Assembly (NCBI RefSeq): GCF_900105165.1
Contig: NZ_LT629740.1
Coordinates: forward strand, 806,001-870,000
Reading direction: 5' to 3'
Source of the DNA: Mucilaginibacter mallensis
Lineage (GTDB): Bacteria; Bacteroidota; Bacteroidia; Sphingobacteriales; Sphingobacteriaceae
DNA length: 64,000 nt
This document shows, piece after piece, positions 1 through 7,728 of this stretch. Position 1 is the first letter of the stretch. The number at the start of each line of letters is the position of its first letter. The notes beneath the pieces are model-generated. The model saw only the letters and a program-made list of their open reading frames with translations. It did no database searches and was not told the origin of the DNA. Made by a program: the position numbers and the translations under genes.

Positions 1-91
1 CACTGCAAAAATCTGCTATGCCCTGCCACGAACAAGGCCACCATTGTTTTGCCAGATTTCGGCCGAAGCTTTTTTGCTGACGGGATGGAAA
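1..91 (+). repeat. Composite intergenic repeat, copy 1 (3' part only)
   Basis: This matches the tail of the composite repeat seen again at 3430-3687, 5731-6044, 6110-6555, 14858-15640 and 18615-19310. The shared marks are CTGCTATGCCCTGCCACG, then AAGGCCACCAT, then a conserved GATTTC-(N)CCGAAGCT stretch ending near CTGACGG. Only the last 90 bases are in the window; the rest presumably lies to the left. No coding function is seen. Confidence 0.75.
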
Positions 92-120
92 AATGTTATT
101 GGTCATTGATTGTTTTGGTT

Positions 121-174
121 CATAAGCGTGGACGCTTATGCGGTGGTTTTGGTTCAAGCGTGGACGCTTGAACC
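121..174. repeat. Pair of small palindromes with GG centres
   Basis: Two perfect palindromes lie 10 bases apart. The first is CATAAGCGTGGACGCTTATG (9-bp arms around GG) at 121-140. The second has 11-bp arms at 151-174 and the same AAGCGTGGACGCTT core. The same pair in the same order recurs at 3733-3784, so this is a mobile or amplified repeat unit rather than a one-off terminator. Confidence 0.8.
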
Positions 175-188
175 GGCGGTGTGGGTGG

Positions 189-289
189 GGTCACTGGTCA
201 CTGGTCACTGGTCACTGGTCACTGGTCACTGGTCACTGGTCACTGGTCACTGGTCACTGGTCACTGGTCACTGGTCACTGGTCACTGGT
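189..289. repeat. Perfect heptanucleotide tandem array (GGTCACT, about 14.4 copies)
   Basis: The 7-bp unit GGTCACT repeats without error over 101 bases. It ends eight bases short of the stop codon of the minus-strand gene at 297-764. The unit can be written ACTGGTC and shares the trailing GTC with other heptamer arrays in this window. Perfect copies suggest recent expansion, and copy number is likely to vary between strains. Confidence 0.95.
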
Positions 290-296
290 TTGTTGG

Positions 297-764
297 TTAG
301 AGCGATACTTCTTTTTCGTTGGAGGCGGGTGTGGGGCCGGTTTCGAGGATTTTTACTTTTAGGGTTTTTGAGGATGGATCGGTTGGTGACCGTTCTTCGG
401 GTTTTTCGTTCCAGCCCATGCTGCGGAGGGCGAATATGGCGCCGCTGGCGGGTTGCTGGTGTAGTTTCTTTTCGTATTCAGCCTCGATACGCAACTGGCC
501 GCGTTTGAGGATGTAGGCATGTTTGCCCGAGGTTTCGTAATCATCAAATGATTGGCGGCTGCTGAAGCCGAGGAAAAAGGCGAGGCCAGTGATGGTTGCC
601 GGTTCGGGTTGGCGGTCCCAGATCTTTGTATCGGTAGCTTTTTTAGTGCTTTTGGTTTGCGTTGATTTTTCTTCGAGATGATATTCACCCTGAATGTGTA
701 TGAAATAGTCATCAATAAGCTGATTTAGCCTTGTAACTGTAAATTTTGGATGCTTAAGTTTCAT
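297..764 (-). CDS. Orphan phage terminase small subunit-like protein (P22 gp3-type)
   Basis: The protein is 155 aa from the ATG at 764; eight more codons upstream are open but less likely. Residues about 60-125 contain a block of the form ITGLAFFLGF...FDDYE...LRIEAEYE...GAIFALRSMGW, the pattern of P22 gp3-type DNA-packaging proteins. In phages this subunit recognises packaging DNA and binds the large terminase. No large terminase, portal or capsid gene is nearby, so here it is an orphan, either a prophage relic or a domesticated DNA-binding protein. The C-terminus is Ser/Thr/Pro/Lys-rich. A perfect heptamer array abuts its 3' end. The family call is by motif recognition only. Confidence 0.6.
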   Translation of the reverse strand: MKLKHPKFTVTRLNQLIDDYFIHIQGEYHLEEKSTQTKSTKKATDTKIWDRQPEPATITGLAFFLGFSSRQSFDDYETSGKHAYILKRGQLRIEAEYEKKLHQQPASGAIFALRSMGWNEKPEERSPTDPSSKTLKVKILETGPTPASNEKEVSL

Positions 765-1053
765 TATGATTAAAATGCCGAATGGCATAAAGTATATTCA
801 AAGATAACTAAATTATTTAGCATTAGCAAATATTTTTTTAATAATTGGAGGTGATAGGGATTTCAATTTTAAAGTGGATCGGGATAAAATAATTTTAAAA
901 AAATGGGCTACTTCAGTGATTTTTGGTTGTTTTTTTGTGGTTTTTAACCGGACGCGTTAATAATTGTTAAATTTTTGTTACGAATACTAATTGGCACAAC
1001 CTTTTTAACTATTTTTACGTATCCAATTACAAGAACAGCGCAGATCTTTACTA

Positions 1054-1635
1054 ATGGGCAACAAGAGATTTACTAAATTTTTCATCGTTTTTATACTGCT
1101 GCTTTCGGGTATGATCGTATCGTGCCAAAAAGATCAGGTGGTTAATGATGAAACAGCGGTAAATTCTGCTAAAACCGATAGTTCATTAACGCTTAATGCA
1201 CCTGGCAATTACCTTGCTGTTAAGGGGACGCTTAAAGTAACTATACTGGATTCGACCTATACTTTTGACGCGGCTAAAGATTCAATAGCTTTTATAAATG
1301 TTAACTCGGGCAATAACCAGTACTTTGGGATAACAGCTATTAATAAGGAGCATGACATGAGCTTTGGGATCAGCTCGGCAGGGAAGGCGCTTAGTAATTT
1401 AACCAGCACGGTAGCAGGGAGTCAGTTTTTATTGAGCCATGATAAAATGCCTAATATTGAATACGCATTAACCAAATACATAAACACCCAGGATTTCGGG
1501 AAAATAAACATTACCTCATTTAAAACAGACAGCACGTTGGCTAAAGGTACATTTTATACTTTTTTAGCTAAGGATGCCAAGCCTAATGCGCCTTTTTATA
1601 AGGTTAAGGGCACTTTTAGCCTACAGCTGAAATAG
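1054..1635 (+). CDS. Predicted lipoprotein of unknown function
   Basis: A 193-aa protein with a basic start, a hydrophobic stretch and a lipobox-like GMIVSC ending at Cys24, followed by a Lys/Asp-rich linker, so it is likely an acylated envelope lipoprotein. The mature part is rich in Thr, Ser, Asn and Lys and looks beta-rich; I do not recognise a domain. It stands alone between minus-strand genes and is followed by a short GTCATT-type repeat (1640-1670). Confidence 0.75.
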   Translation: MGNKRFTKFFIVFILLLSGMIVSCQKDQVVNDETAVNSAKTDSSLTLNAPGNYLAVKGTLKVTILDSTYTFDAAKDSIAFINVNSGNNQYFGITAINKEHDMSFGISSAGKALSNLTSTVAGSQFLLSHDKMPNIEYALTKYINTQDFGKINITSFKTDSTLAKGTFYTFLAKDAKPNAPFYKVKGTFSLQLK

Positions 1636-1639
1636 TTTT

Positions 1640-1670
1640 GTCATTAAGTCATTGGTCATTGAGTCATTAG
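1640..1670. repeat. Short degenerate GTCATT repeat
   Basis: Four GTCATT words are spaced 7-8 bases apart directly after the lipoprotein stop codon. The unit resembles that of the array at 189-289 (GGTCACT versus GGTCATT). It may be a small or decayed member of the heptamer class. Confidence 0.5.
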
Positions 1671-1834
1671 TTGCCAGTATATCGACTATCGTTATAATCA
1701 TTCCTATTTAACTTTTAATTATTTAGCCGTAAGTAACCGTTAAGTAAAAAAGCGTTTACAGATGGGGCTTTTCGGAGTTTGGGTAGCCAAATGTGGCCTT
1801 TTTTTAGTACCTTTAACAAATTTTAAAGACATTG

Positions 1835-2119
1835 ATGAAAGTATTTATTGCAGGCTTGCCACTTGAGGTGGATGAGGCCGAGTTAACAGCCGTTTTTGGT
1901 GATTTTGGGCCGGTAAAATCACTCAGGATCATTAAAGATCGTGAAACAAAAGAGAGTAAGGGTTTTGGGTTTGTTGAGATGGTGAACGAAGACGAGGCTA
2001 AAGAAGCCATTAGGTGTATGAATGGCGCCAGCTATTATGGCAGAAGGATAACAGTGAACGTGGCAGAGGACAAAGGCTTTAGTGGTGGTGGTAATAAAGG
2101 TGGTTTTAGACACAATTAA
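1835..2119 (+). CDS. RNA-binding protein with one RRM domain
   Basis: A 94-aa protein that is almost entirely one RNA recognition motif. RNP2 is VFIAGL near residues 3-8 and RNP1 is KGFGFVEM near residues 43-50. A short Gly-rich tail (GFSGGGNKGG) follows. Small single-RRM proteins with glycine-rich tails occur in cyanobacteria and Bacteroidota and bind single-stranded RNA, often linked to cold or post-transcriptional control. The ATG at 1835 was chosen over the TTG one codon upstream. A strong terminator follows at 2151, so it is monocistronic. Confidence 0.92.
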   Translation: MKVFIAGLPLEVDEAELTAVFGDFGPVKSLRIIKDRETKESKGFGFVEMVNEDEAKEAIRCMNGASYYGRRITVNVAEDKGFSGGGNKGGFRHN

Positions 2120-2150
2120 CAGCCGATAATTTTTATTCGAATAGACTTTG

Positions 2151-2180
2151 AGCCGGGCACATCCCGGCTTTTTTGTTTTT
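2151..2180 (+). terminator. Rho-independent terminator after the RRM gene
   Basis: A 7-bp stem AGCCGGG/CCCGGCT with a 5-base loop is followed by a T-run. It lies 31 bases after the RRM stop codon and just before the end of the convergent MFS gene. Confidence 0.9.
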
Positions 2181-2214
2181 CTGCTAATCTTTTTTACAGA
2201 TAGCAGATGCAGGA

Positions 2215-3366
2215 TCAGGATGGTTCTGATCTTAATTTTGATGCCATCCACACAATAACTAACCCAAGTGTGGATATGATGGCGAATGACCAGCGTAAGT
2301 TTGAGGCTTGTGCTACAAAGCCAACCAGCGGCGGTACTATTAAAAAGCCTAAATAACCTACCGTTGATACCGCTGCAATGCCCAGGCCGTTGCTCATGGT
2401 TTTTGATTTGCCGGCTTCACGATAAACAAGCGGAACTAAGCATGAAGTGCCTATACCTACCATAGCAAAACCAAGTATAGCCGTTACCAGATAGGGAAAT
2501 ATAACAGAGAGCATAAAGCCTGATATGATGAGCATGCCACTATATTGCATAAGCATTTTAACGCCGTAACGGGTAACTACCTTATCGCCGGCGAAGCGGG
2601 CAAAGGTTAGGGTTGACATAAAGGCTATAAAGCCTGTTATGGCTATTGCGTGCGAGGTATGCACTGCTTTATCCATATAAATACCGCTCCAGTCATACAT
2701 AATGTTTTCGCAGGCCATGGAGGCAAAGCAGATAAAGGCAAGTTTGAGCAGTGTTTTATCGGGCAATGAAAAAACAGGCTTATCGGGTTGCGGAACTGGT
2801 TTTTGATGTAGCAAAAATGGTGAACAGCAAAATGCAATTACCGTTAATATTATGCTGACCGATAATAAGTGATATGCGGGTTTTATATGATTGGCCACCA
2901 TTAGATAACCAAGGGCTGCCCCGCCAAAGCCTGCCATGCTCCAGATGCCGTGGAAGGTTGTCATGATGGATTTGTTGTATAGTGTTTGTACACCCACGGC
3001 TTCGGTATTGGTTGATAGGTTGAACAGGTTACGTGATGAGCCGAAGAAAAATAATATAAGCAGGAATTGCCAGAATTGTGTGGCAAAGCCCAATAAGCCT
3101 AGACAAAGATTATAGAATACTGCACCGAAAAGCATTATTGCGCTGCTGCTAAAGCGACTAAGTAATTTGCCTGTTAACGGCATGGTTGCCATTAGGCCTA
3201 CGGGTAGGGCAAATAGTGCGATACCTAGTTGTGCTTCGTTTAAATGGAGATCGCGCTGGATGGAGGGGATTCGGGATGCCCAGGTGGTGTAGCCAAAGCC
3301 TGATATGAAGAAGAATATGGCTGCGGCTATTCTTGATGATTTTGGGGATTTGGGTGCATGAGTCAT
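2215..3366 (-). CDS. MFS transporter, YbjJ-like
   Basis: A 383-aa inner-membrane protein with about 12 hydrophobic segments. The N-terminal part has the arrangement FGYTTWASRIPSIQ...LGIALFALPVG...GKLLSRF typical of the YbjJ branch of the major facilitator superfamily; the substrate is unknown. The length is normal. It is convergent with the RRM gene and preceded by the repeat-filled 3367-4017 gap, so it has its own promoter on the minus strand. Confidence 0.88.
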   Translation of the reverse strand: MTHAPKSPKSSRIAAAIFFFISGFGYTTWASRIPSIQRDLHLNEAQLGIALFALPVGLMATMPLTGKLLSRFSSSAIMLFGAVFYNLCLGLLGFATQFWQFLLILFFFGSSRNLFNLSTNTEAVGVQTLYNKSIMTTFHGIWSMAGFGGAALGYLMVANHIKPAYHLLSVSIILTVIAFCCSPFLLHQKPVPQPDKPVFSLPDKTLLKLAFICFASMACENIMYDWSGIYMDKAVHTSHAIAITGFIAFMSTLTFARFAGDKVVTRYGVKMLMQYSGMLIISGFMLSVIFPYLVTAILGFAMVGIGTSCLVPLVYREAGKSKTMSNGLGIAAVSTVGYLGFLIVPPLVGFVAQASNLRWSFAIISTLGLVIVWMASKLRSEPS

Positions 3367-3429
3367 ATAGCTGGCTAAATTAGGATTTTATTTTTGGTTG
3401 GATGGGCATGGTTTGCTTGCAAGTTGGAA

Positions 3430-3687
3430 TGTTGCGCGAAGCCGCTCATGGGCGCGGAGCCCTATTTCTTTTGTCTTGATACAAAAGAAACAAAAAATCA
3501 AGTCACTAGAAATGTTTCTTTGCCGCACAGGTCATTACCCTGCAAATCAGGCAAAACCTGGACTGGAATCTTTTTGCGGCCATAATGCGCACGTTGGCCG
3601 ATACACTGCAAAAATTTCCTATGCCCTGCCACGCAAAAGGCCACCATCGTTTTGCCTGATTTCATCCGAAGCTGTTCTACTGACGGT
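3430..3687 (+). repeat. Composite intergenic repeat, copy 2
   Basis: The ordered parts are: CTCATGGGCGCGGAGCCCTA; the inverted pair around TTTCTTTTGTCTTGATACAA and AGAAACAAAA; a stretch with CCCTGCAAATCAGGCAAAACC; and the tail CTATGCCCTGCCACGC...GAAGCTGTTCTACTGACGG. The same order is seen in copy 3 (5731-6044). Open frames inside it are by-products of the repeat. Confidence 0.85.
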
Positions 3688-3732
3688 AGGGGATGTTATT
3701 GGGTTATTAGTTATTGGATAGCTATTTGTTTT

Positions 3733-3784
3733 CATAAGCGTGGACGCTTATGTGGTGGTTGGTTCAAGCGTGGACGCTTGAACC
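3733..3784. repeat. Pair of small palindromes, second copy
   Basis: CATAAGCGTGGACGCTTATG at 3733-3752, then the 24-base palindrome with the AAGCGTGGACGCTT core at 3761-3784. Same order and orientation as 121-174, again just after a composite repeat tail, so the two travel together. Confidence 0.8.
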
Positions 3785-3799
3785 GGCGGGGGGGCTTTT

Positions 3800-3861
3800 G
3801 TTGGCGGAACCCCTCCCTGCCCCTCTCGTGGGGAGGGAATCGCACTGGGGCCGGCTTTGCG
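3800..3861. repeat. CCCCTCCCTGCC / GGGGAGGG repeat
   Basis: ACCCCTCCCTGCCCC and GGGGAGGGAATCGCAC flank a short centre. A similar arrangement, including the TGCGATTCCC and CCCCTCCCTGCC words, occurs at 22916-23035, so this is a second dispersed repeat type. Confidence 0.6.
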
Positions 3862-3970
3862 TTAGGGAAACGGATACCGGCCAGGTGAGGCCCCTAAGTG
3901 CAGGCCGTGACTAATGCCCGTGTAGTATGAGTGGATAGCCCGCCCGCTAACCAGCGGGAACGGCCTGGAT
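3850..3970. other. GC-rich structured element of unknown identity
   Basis: Nested pairings are visible: TTAGGG at 3862-3867 with CCCTAA at 3892-3897; CAGGCCGT at 3901-3908 with ACGGCCTG at 3960-3967; and a 6-bp hairpin CCCGCT/AGCGGG at 3943-3958 inside the latter. This is much more GC-rich than the flanks and has no long open frame. It could be a structured RNA or the core of a mobile repeat. I do not match it to a known RNA family. Confidence 0.4.
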
Positions 3971-4017
3971 AAATGTAATTATTAATTATGTTTAATGTTC
4001 TATTTGGCATAGTTTTA

Positions 4018-4449
4018 TTATAAAAACAACTGGTTGGTATTGCAGTCGTCATATACTTCGGTTTCTACGAGTTGGGTTAGGAGGGTTTTGAGCATGGCTT
4101 CGCGGGCCCATTGCTGGTCGGCGGGGCTGGCATCTTCAAGGTACCACTTGATGGGCTCGTTGATCTCGATGCGGGCCTTGTAGGTGAAATTCTTTTTGGG
4201 GTGCATTTTAACGCCCTCGTAACTGTTCAGGTTTTCGGCTTTTATTACTTTGGCGAATTGTTTAAGTGGTAAATCTACCTGCAGGCATTCGTCTAAGGAG
4301 TTTTTGAAGTCGTGTTTGTCTTCGAGCCAAAGGGTTAAAATGTCGCCGTTAATTTCATGGTCTGCGATGGCAATGCGGCTGTAATCATAGTCGACATTGA
4401 TGATGAGCCACCAAAGGTGGTTTTTGAGTTTTTGTGTGATTTTTATCAT
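4018..4449 (-). CDS. Hypothetical protein, 143 aa
   Basis: It starts at the ATG at 4449; a TTG five codons upstream also keeps the frame. The protein is acidic and tryptophan-containing with no signal peptide and no recognised domain. Together with the 61-aa gene upstream it forms a minus-strand pair divergent from a LexA-like repressor, an arrangement typical of a small regulated cassette. The heptamer hairpin at 4486-4592 lies between the two. Confidence 0.6.
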   Translation of the reverse strand: MIKITQKLKNHLWWLIINVDYDYSRIAIADHEINGDILTLWLEDKHDFKNSLDECLQVDLPLKQFAKVIKAENLNSYEGVKMHPKKNFTYKARIEINEPIKWYLEDASPADQQWAREAMLKTLLTQLVETEVYDDCNTNQLFL

Positions 4450-4485
4450 TTTTTTAGGTATCAAGTAATTTTTTTGGTATCAAGT

Positions 4486-4592
4486 AGCGTTAGTTAGTAT
4501 CAAGTAGCTAGTATCAGGTATCAAGTATCAAGTACTAAGCACGTGGACAGGTTTTTTGTCTAAATACTTGATACTAGCTACTTGATACTAAA
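4486..4592. repeat. Two-armed heptamer array (AGTATCA type) forming a hairpin
   Basis: The left arm has 7-bp units such as AGTATCA, AGTAGCT and GGTATCA. The right arm (4562-4591) is its reverse complement, with TTAGTATCAAGTAGC shared by the two arms. Two more single units lie at 4457-4467. It occupies the gap between two co-directional small genes. Confidence 0.85.
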
Positions 4593-4595
4593 AAG

Positions 4596-4781
4596 CTATC
4601 TAAATGCTGGTTGCCAGTTGGGCAGGTATTTTTGGATGGCGGCTATTTCGCGGGTGTATTTATTGCAGATGGTTTGGTAGGCCTGGTAGCGTAAAATTAA
4701 TTCGTTGGTGAAATGGTTTTCTGTGTTTTTGGTTTCGGTTTGCTGCGCAATGGTTTGCAGCGCGGAGTAGGCAATATACAT
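4596..4781 (-). CDS. Small hypothetical protein, 61 aa
   Basis: It starts with MYIAYSALQT and ends PNWQPAFR. It is helical and polar, with no membrane segment or known domain. It is the first gene of a minus-strand pair divergent from the repressor gene at 5031. The start at 4781 is the only ATG near the beginning. Coding status is supported by position and composition only. Confidence 0.5.
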   Translation of the reverse strand: MYIAYSALQTIAQQTETKNTENHFTNELILRYQAYQTICNKYTREIAAIQKYLPNWQPAFR

Positions 4782-4799
4782 GGTGGTTCAGGTTTTAAA

Positions 4800-5030
4800 T
4801 CTCTTCATCTTTTCGTTCTCTCTTTTTTTGCTGGTGTTATATAAGTGTTTTTATGCAGGGTGCATTACATAATAGCAGAATTGTAATTTCTGTATTATAA
4901 TTTCTTTATATTCTGTATTTTTCATTTGGAAATTCTATTTATTTGTTATAATTTAGCACCATTGACAATACAAATATACAGAAATATCTTTATTAAATTA
5001 AAGAATTGTTGAAAACTTATTTTGCATGCT
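4800..5030. promoter_or_regulatory. AT-rich divergent control region of the LexA-like repressor
   Basis: A 230-base, very AT-rich gap between divergent genes. It contains CAGAATTGTAATTTCTG at 4876-4892, an imperfect palindrome with CAGAA/TTTCTG ends, plus further TTTCTT/ATTCTGTA and ACAGAAATATC words at 4900-4990. Repeated half-sites in a divergent gap beside a repressor suggest operators. This is inference, and no consensus can be proved here. Confidence 0.4.
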
Positions 5031-5723
5031 ATGGAAGATGAATCAAAATCTGCTAAAATAAAGAGAGTCAGGCCTGAGACACTGGAGTTTATTATATTGT
5101 ATAATCAGCTTAAAGGAAAGGCTTTTAACGGGAACGCGCAATTGGCTGAGGTGCTCGGCTTTAATTCGGCCAGCTCAATTACAGAAATTATTAAGAGCAG
5201 GCAGAATATTGATCCGGATAAACTACAGATATTTAAAGAAAAATACAGGGATTATCTAGAAAATAAAAAGCAAACAGAAAATACTGTAATTAAAAAGATG
5301 GAGGACGGGATACCTATGTACGAAATTATTGCTACGGCATCGGGCGTGGAGGTTTATAATGATATTAATGATACGCAGAGTGTGGGGCGTATGAACTTTC
5401 CGGGTATTGAGGAATGTGATTTTGCGTTGCCGGTGTGGGGGCATTCCATGTATCCATACCTGGAGAATGGCTGCTGGGTAGCGTTAAAGGTGATACATGA
5501 TATGAAGATACTGCCGGGCGAGGTTTATTATATTGAATGGGGTGATTATCGTATGTATAAGCGACTACTGGCCGGGGATAATCCGGATGAGGTGATAGCT
5601 CACTCTGATAATGTTACGGAGATGATAGGGAACCGTTTAAAGTATGCGCCATTTGTGGTAAAGATTGCGGATATAAAGAAGTTGTGTTTGGTGAAGGATA
5701 TTCATAAGAAGCATAATCATTAG
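5031..5723 (+). CDS. LexA-like/phage-type transcriptional repressor with S24 peptidase domain
   Basis: A 230-aa protein. Residues about 15-75 form a helix-turn-helix-like DNA-binding region (NAQLAEVLGFNSASSITEII). Residues about 95-215 form an S24/LexA-type domain with the catalytic Ser139 in GHSMYP and Lys177 in MYKR. Such proteins repress a divergent operon and may self-cleave on DNA damage. The usual Ala-Gly cleavage dipeptide is not obvious, so cleavage may be absent. The ATG at 5031 is preferred over the TTG three codons earlier. No other phage genes are adjacent. Confidence 0.85.
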   Translation: MEDESKSAKIKRVRPETLEFIILYNQLKGKAFNGNAQLAEVLGFNSASSITEIIKSRQNIDPDKLQIFKEKYRDYLENKKQTENTVIKKMEDGIPMYEIIATASGVEVYNDINDTQSVGRMNFPGIEECDFALPVWGHSMYPYLENGCWVALKVIHDMKILPGEVYYIEWGDYRMYKRLLAGDNPDEVIAHSDNVTEMIGNRLKYAPFVVKIADIKKLCLVKDIHKKHNH

Positions 5724-5730
5724 GGGTTTT

Positions 5731-6044
5731 GTGAGGAACGAAGCAATCCCCGATTGTACAGAGCGAATATGTCAGGCGTTTAATTTTCCGTGGTATCGCT
5801 CATAGCCGCTAAGGCCTATTTCTTTTGTCTTGATACAAAAGAAACAAAAGATCAAGTCAGTAGAAATGCTTCGTTGCCGCACCTGGCCTTACCCTGCAAA
5901 TCAGGCAAAACCTGGGCTGCTATATTTTTACCCTGCTATCGCTAGGCGCCGGGCCTTTGCCCTTCTGTAAAAATCTGCTATGCCCTGCCAATGCACAAGG
6001 CCACCATCGTTTTGCCTGATTTCATCCGAAGCTGTTCTACTGAC
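5731..6044 (+). repeat. Composite intergenic repeat, copy 3
   Basis: It begins with GAACGAAGCAATCCCCGA, runs through the CTTTTGTCTTGATACAAAAG block and CCCTGCAAATCAGGCAAAAC, and ends with GAAGCTGTTCTACTGACG. This is the fullest direct copy and defines the order of parts. An ACCCTCTACAAGGGAGAGGG hairpin-like block follows at 6052-6071. Confidence 0.85.
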
Positions 6045-6109
6045 GAACCTCACCCAACCCTCTACAAGGGAGAGGGCTTTAATTGATCCATGATCAAAAG
6101 CGTGCAAAG

Positions 6110-6555
6110 GCCCGACAAAAAGCGCGGGCCTGGGTGTTTTGCCTGTGGGCGGAAGGATCTTTTTGTCTTGATCTTTGGTTACTTTGGATCAAGCCAAAGT
6201 AACTAGTGTCGTGTCAATCATAAAATGTCGCTAGTCATGAGCCTAAAGTCTTGAGTCAAAATTCAAAAAGAACGAAATATGGCTTTAGACTTACGACTAA
6301 AGACTGTTGACTTGACACTAGGGCTCCGCGCCCATGAGCGGCTTCACATGATAAGTAAACGGCATGCAAATTCGCTCTATATAGTCGGGGATTATTAAAT
6401 GCAGTGTTTGTTTCTTTATTGTATTAATGAGCTCCCTTCTGTCGATTTTCTTCGTTCCTCGCAATTGCGAGGTGTAAAAATCTGCTATGCGCTGCCACGC
6501 AAGGCTACCATCGTTTTGCCTGATTTCGCCAGAAGCTGTTCTACTGACGGGGAAA
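6110..6555. repeat. Composite intergenic repeat, copy 4, rearranged
   Basis: Parts occur in mixed orientation: the AGGGCTCCGCGCCCATGAGC end is inverted (6320-6342), GAGCTCCCTTCTGTCG occurs near 6430, and a direct tail TCTGCTATGCGCTGCCACGC...GTTCTACTGACGG occupies 6478-6551. A two-armed heptamer array (6203-6321) interrupts it between GCCAAAGTAA and GGGCTCCGCG, which argues that the array was inserted into an older repeat. Confidence 0.75.
6203..6321. repeat. Two-armed heptamer array (GTC/GAC type) forming a hairpin
   Basis: The left arm carries GTC at multiples of 7 bases after CTAGTGTC. The right arm (6281-6321) carries GAC every 7 bases and ends in GACACTAG. The arms are imperfect reverse complements with a spacer of about 20 bases. 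It sits inside composite repeat copy 4. Confidence 0.8.
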
Positions 6556-6638
6556 AGGAAGCATAGGGATATTTTGTATTTCTGATTATTATAGATGAAT
6601 TACTATCTTTAACCTACATCATAAAAACAATTTTAAGC

Positions 6639-7124
6639 ATGCCACAGATCATTCAGTTTCGATACAGTAAGAAAGCAGGTTTTACGGGCATGGCAGTGCT
6701 GCTTATTTTTATTTGCTTATTACTTACTACAACTATTAGAAATTATAATGCGCATGACATGTTGGGTATTGTGATATTTGGCGTTTTTGCGCTGTTATTT
6801 ATTGCAGTGATGGGACTGATGATTGTTACCCGGCTGATGCCTGCCTTTAAGGGTGAGGTAGCGCTTGAGCTTGATGAGCATGGTGTTAAGGATTATATCC
6901 GCAATATTATACTGGACTGGAAGGATGTGGAAGACATTGGCCTGAAACCGGGCAGGAGCAGCGCCATGTTAATATTTGAGCTGAAGTTTGAATCGGACTT
7001 TGGTAAAACTGTGGCTGTATCATTACGGTGGGTTGAGGGTAATGAAAATGAGGTGTATAATACCGTATTGGCTTACTTTGACGAGATTGAGGGGATTGTG
7101 CGGGAGGATGAGATTAGTGATTAG
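6639..7124 (+). CDS. STM3941-like membrane protein
   Basis: A 161-aa protein with two hydrophobic segments (about residues 14-32 and 41-66), then a soluble domain with a WKDVEDIGL motif near residue 95. This layout resembles the STM3941/YcxB-like class of unknown function, in which a PH-like domain follows two helices. It is a single gene with its own upstream gap, and the family assignment is by resemblance. Confidence 0.75.
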   Translation: MPQIIQFRYSKKAGFTGMAVLLIFICLLLTTTIRNYNAHDMLGIVIFGVFALLFIAVMGLMIVTRLMPAFKGEVALELDEHGVKDYIRNIILDWKDVEDIGLKPGRSSAMLIFELKFESDFGKTVAVSLRWVEGNENEVYNTVLAYFDEIEGIVREDEISD

Positions 7125-7209
7125 AGGTTGGTAATTAGAGGTTAGAAAAGTCTCTAAAATTTAATTTCAATCGTTTGAATTTCTATTTTTGGAACCTCAA
7201 TTCCAGTAT

Positions 7210-7716
7210 ATGATTATCCGCCTTGCTACACTAAATGATATTGACGCTATAATGCAGCTTATTGCCCAGGTTGTGCCTGTTATGAATGCTTCGGGGAATT
7301 TTCAGTGGGATAATACTTATCCTAATGCTGAAGTTTTTAAGAATGATATTGCGCAGCAGCAGCTTTGGGTTGCTGATGTTGATGGTAAAGTTGCAGGTGT
7401 AACGGCGATTACCACTGACCAGGCGGATGAATATAGACATGCGGGCATGGATACCAGTCAGACTGCTATCGTTACTCACCGCCTTGCTGTAGGCCTTGAT
7501 TACAGGGGTATGTATATTGCAGAGTCACTACTCAACCAGGCTGAGCTTGTTGCCAGGGAGCGCGGGATTGATATTTTGCGAATCGACACCAATAGTAATA
7601 ATAAGGCTACCAGGAAGCTGTTTCCTAAATTAGGGTATGAGTTTACCGGCGAAACTGGTTTTAAATTCAGGCCAAACCTGAGGTTTTACTGTTATGAGAA
7701 AGTGCTGGGGGAGTGA
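7210..7716 (+). CDS. GNAT family N-acetyltransferase
   Basis: A 168-aa protein starting MIIRLATLNDIDAIM, a typical GNAT N-terminus. Central WVADVDGKVAGVTAI and HRLAVGLDYRGMYIAESLL (acetyl-CoA binding motif A, an R-G-x-x-x-A variant) and the late IRIDTNSNNKATRKLFPKLG (motif B) cover the fold. It transfers acetyl from acetyl-CoA to an unknown amine. The ATG at 7210 was chosen over a TTG seven codons upstream because the fold starts there. Confidence 0.88.
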   Translation: MIIRLATLNDIDAIMQLIAQVVPVMNASGNFQWDNTYPNAEVFKNDIAQQQLWVADVDGKVAGVTAITTDQADEYRHAGMDTSQTAIVTHRLAVGLDYRGMYIAESLLNQAELVARERGIDILRIDTNSNNKATRKLFPKLGYEFTGETGFKFRPNLRFYCYEKVLGE

Positions 7717-7728
7717 ATCGTGAGTGGG

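Noticed and set aside
189..289. CRISPR array
   Set aside because: The unit is only 7 bp with no spacers, and no cas genes are nearby.
110..508. Open frames with repeated VTGHWSL encoded over the heptamer array
   Set aside because: They are translations of the 7-bp array (three units give seven codons) and run antisense to the terminase-like gene; no real protein features.
3850..3970. Group II intron or retron RNA
   Set aside because: No reverse transcriptase is present anywhere in the window and the conserved domain V sequence is not seen.
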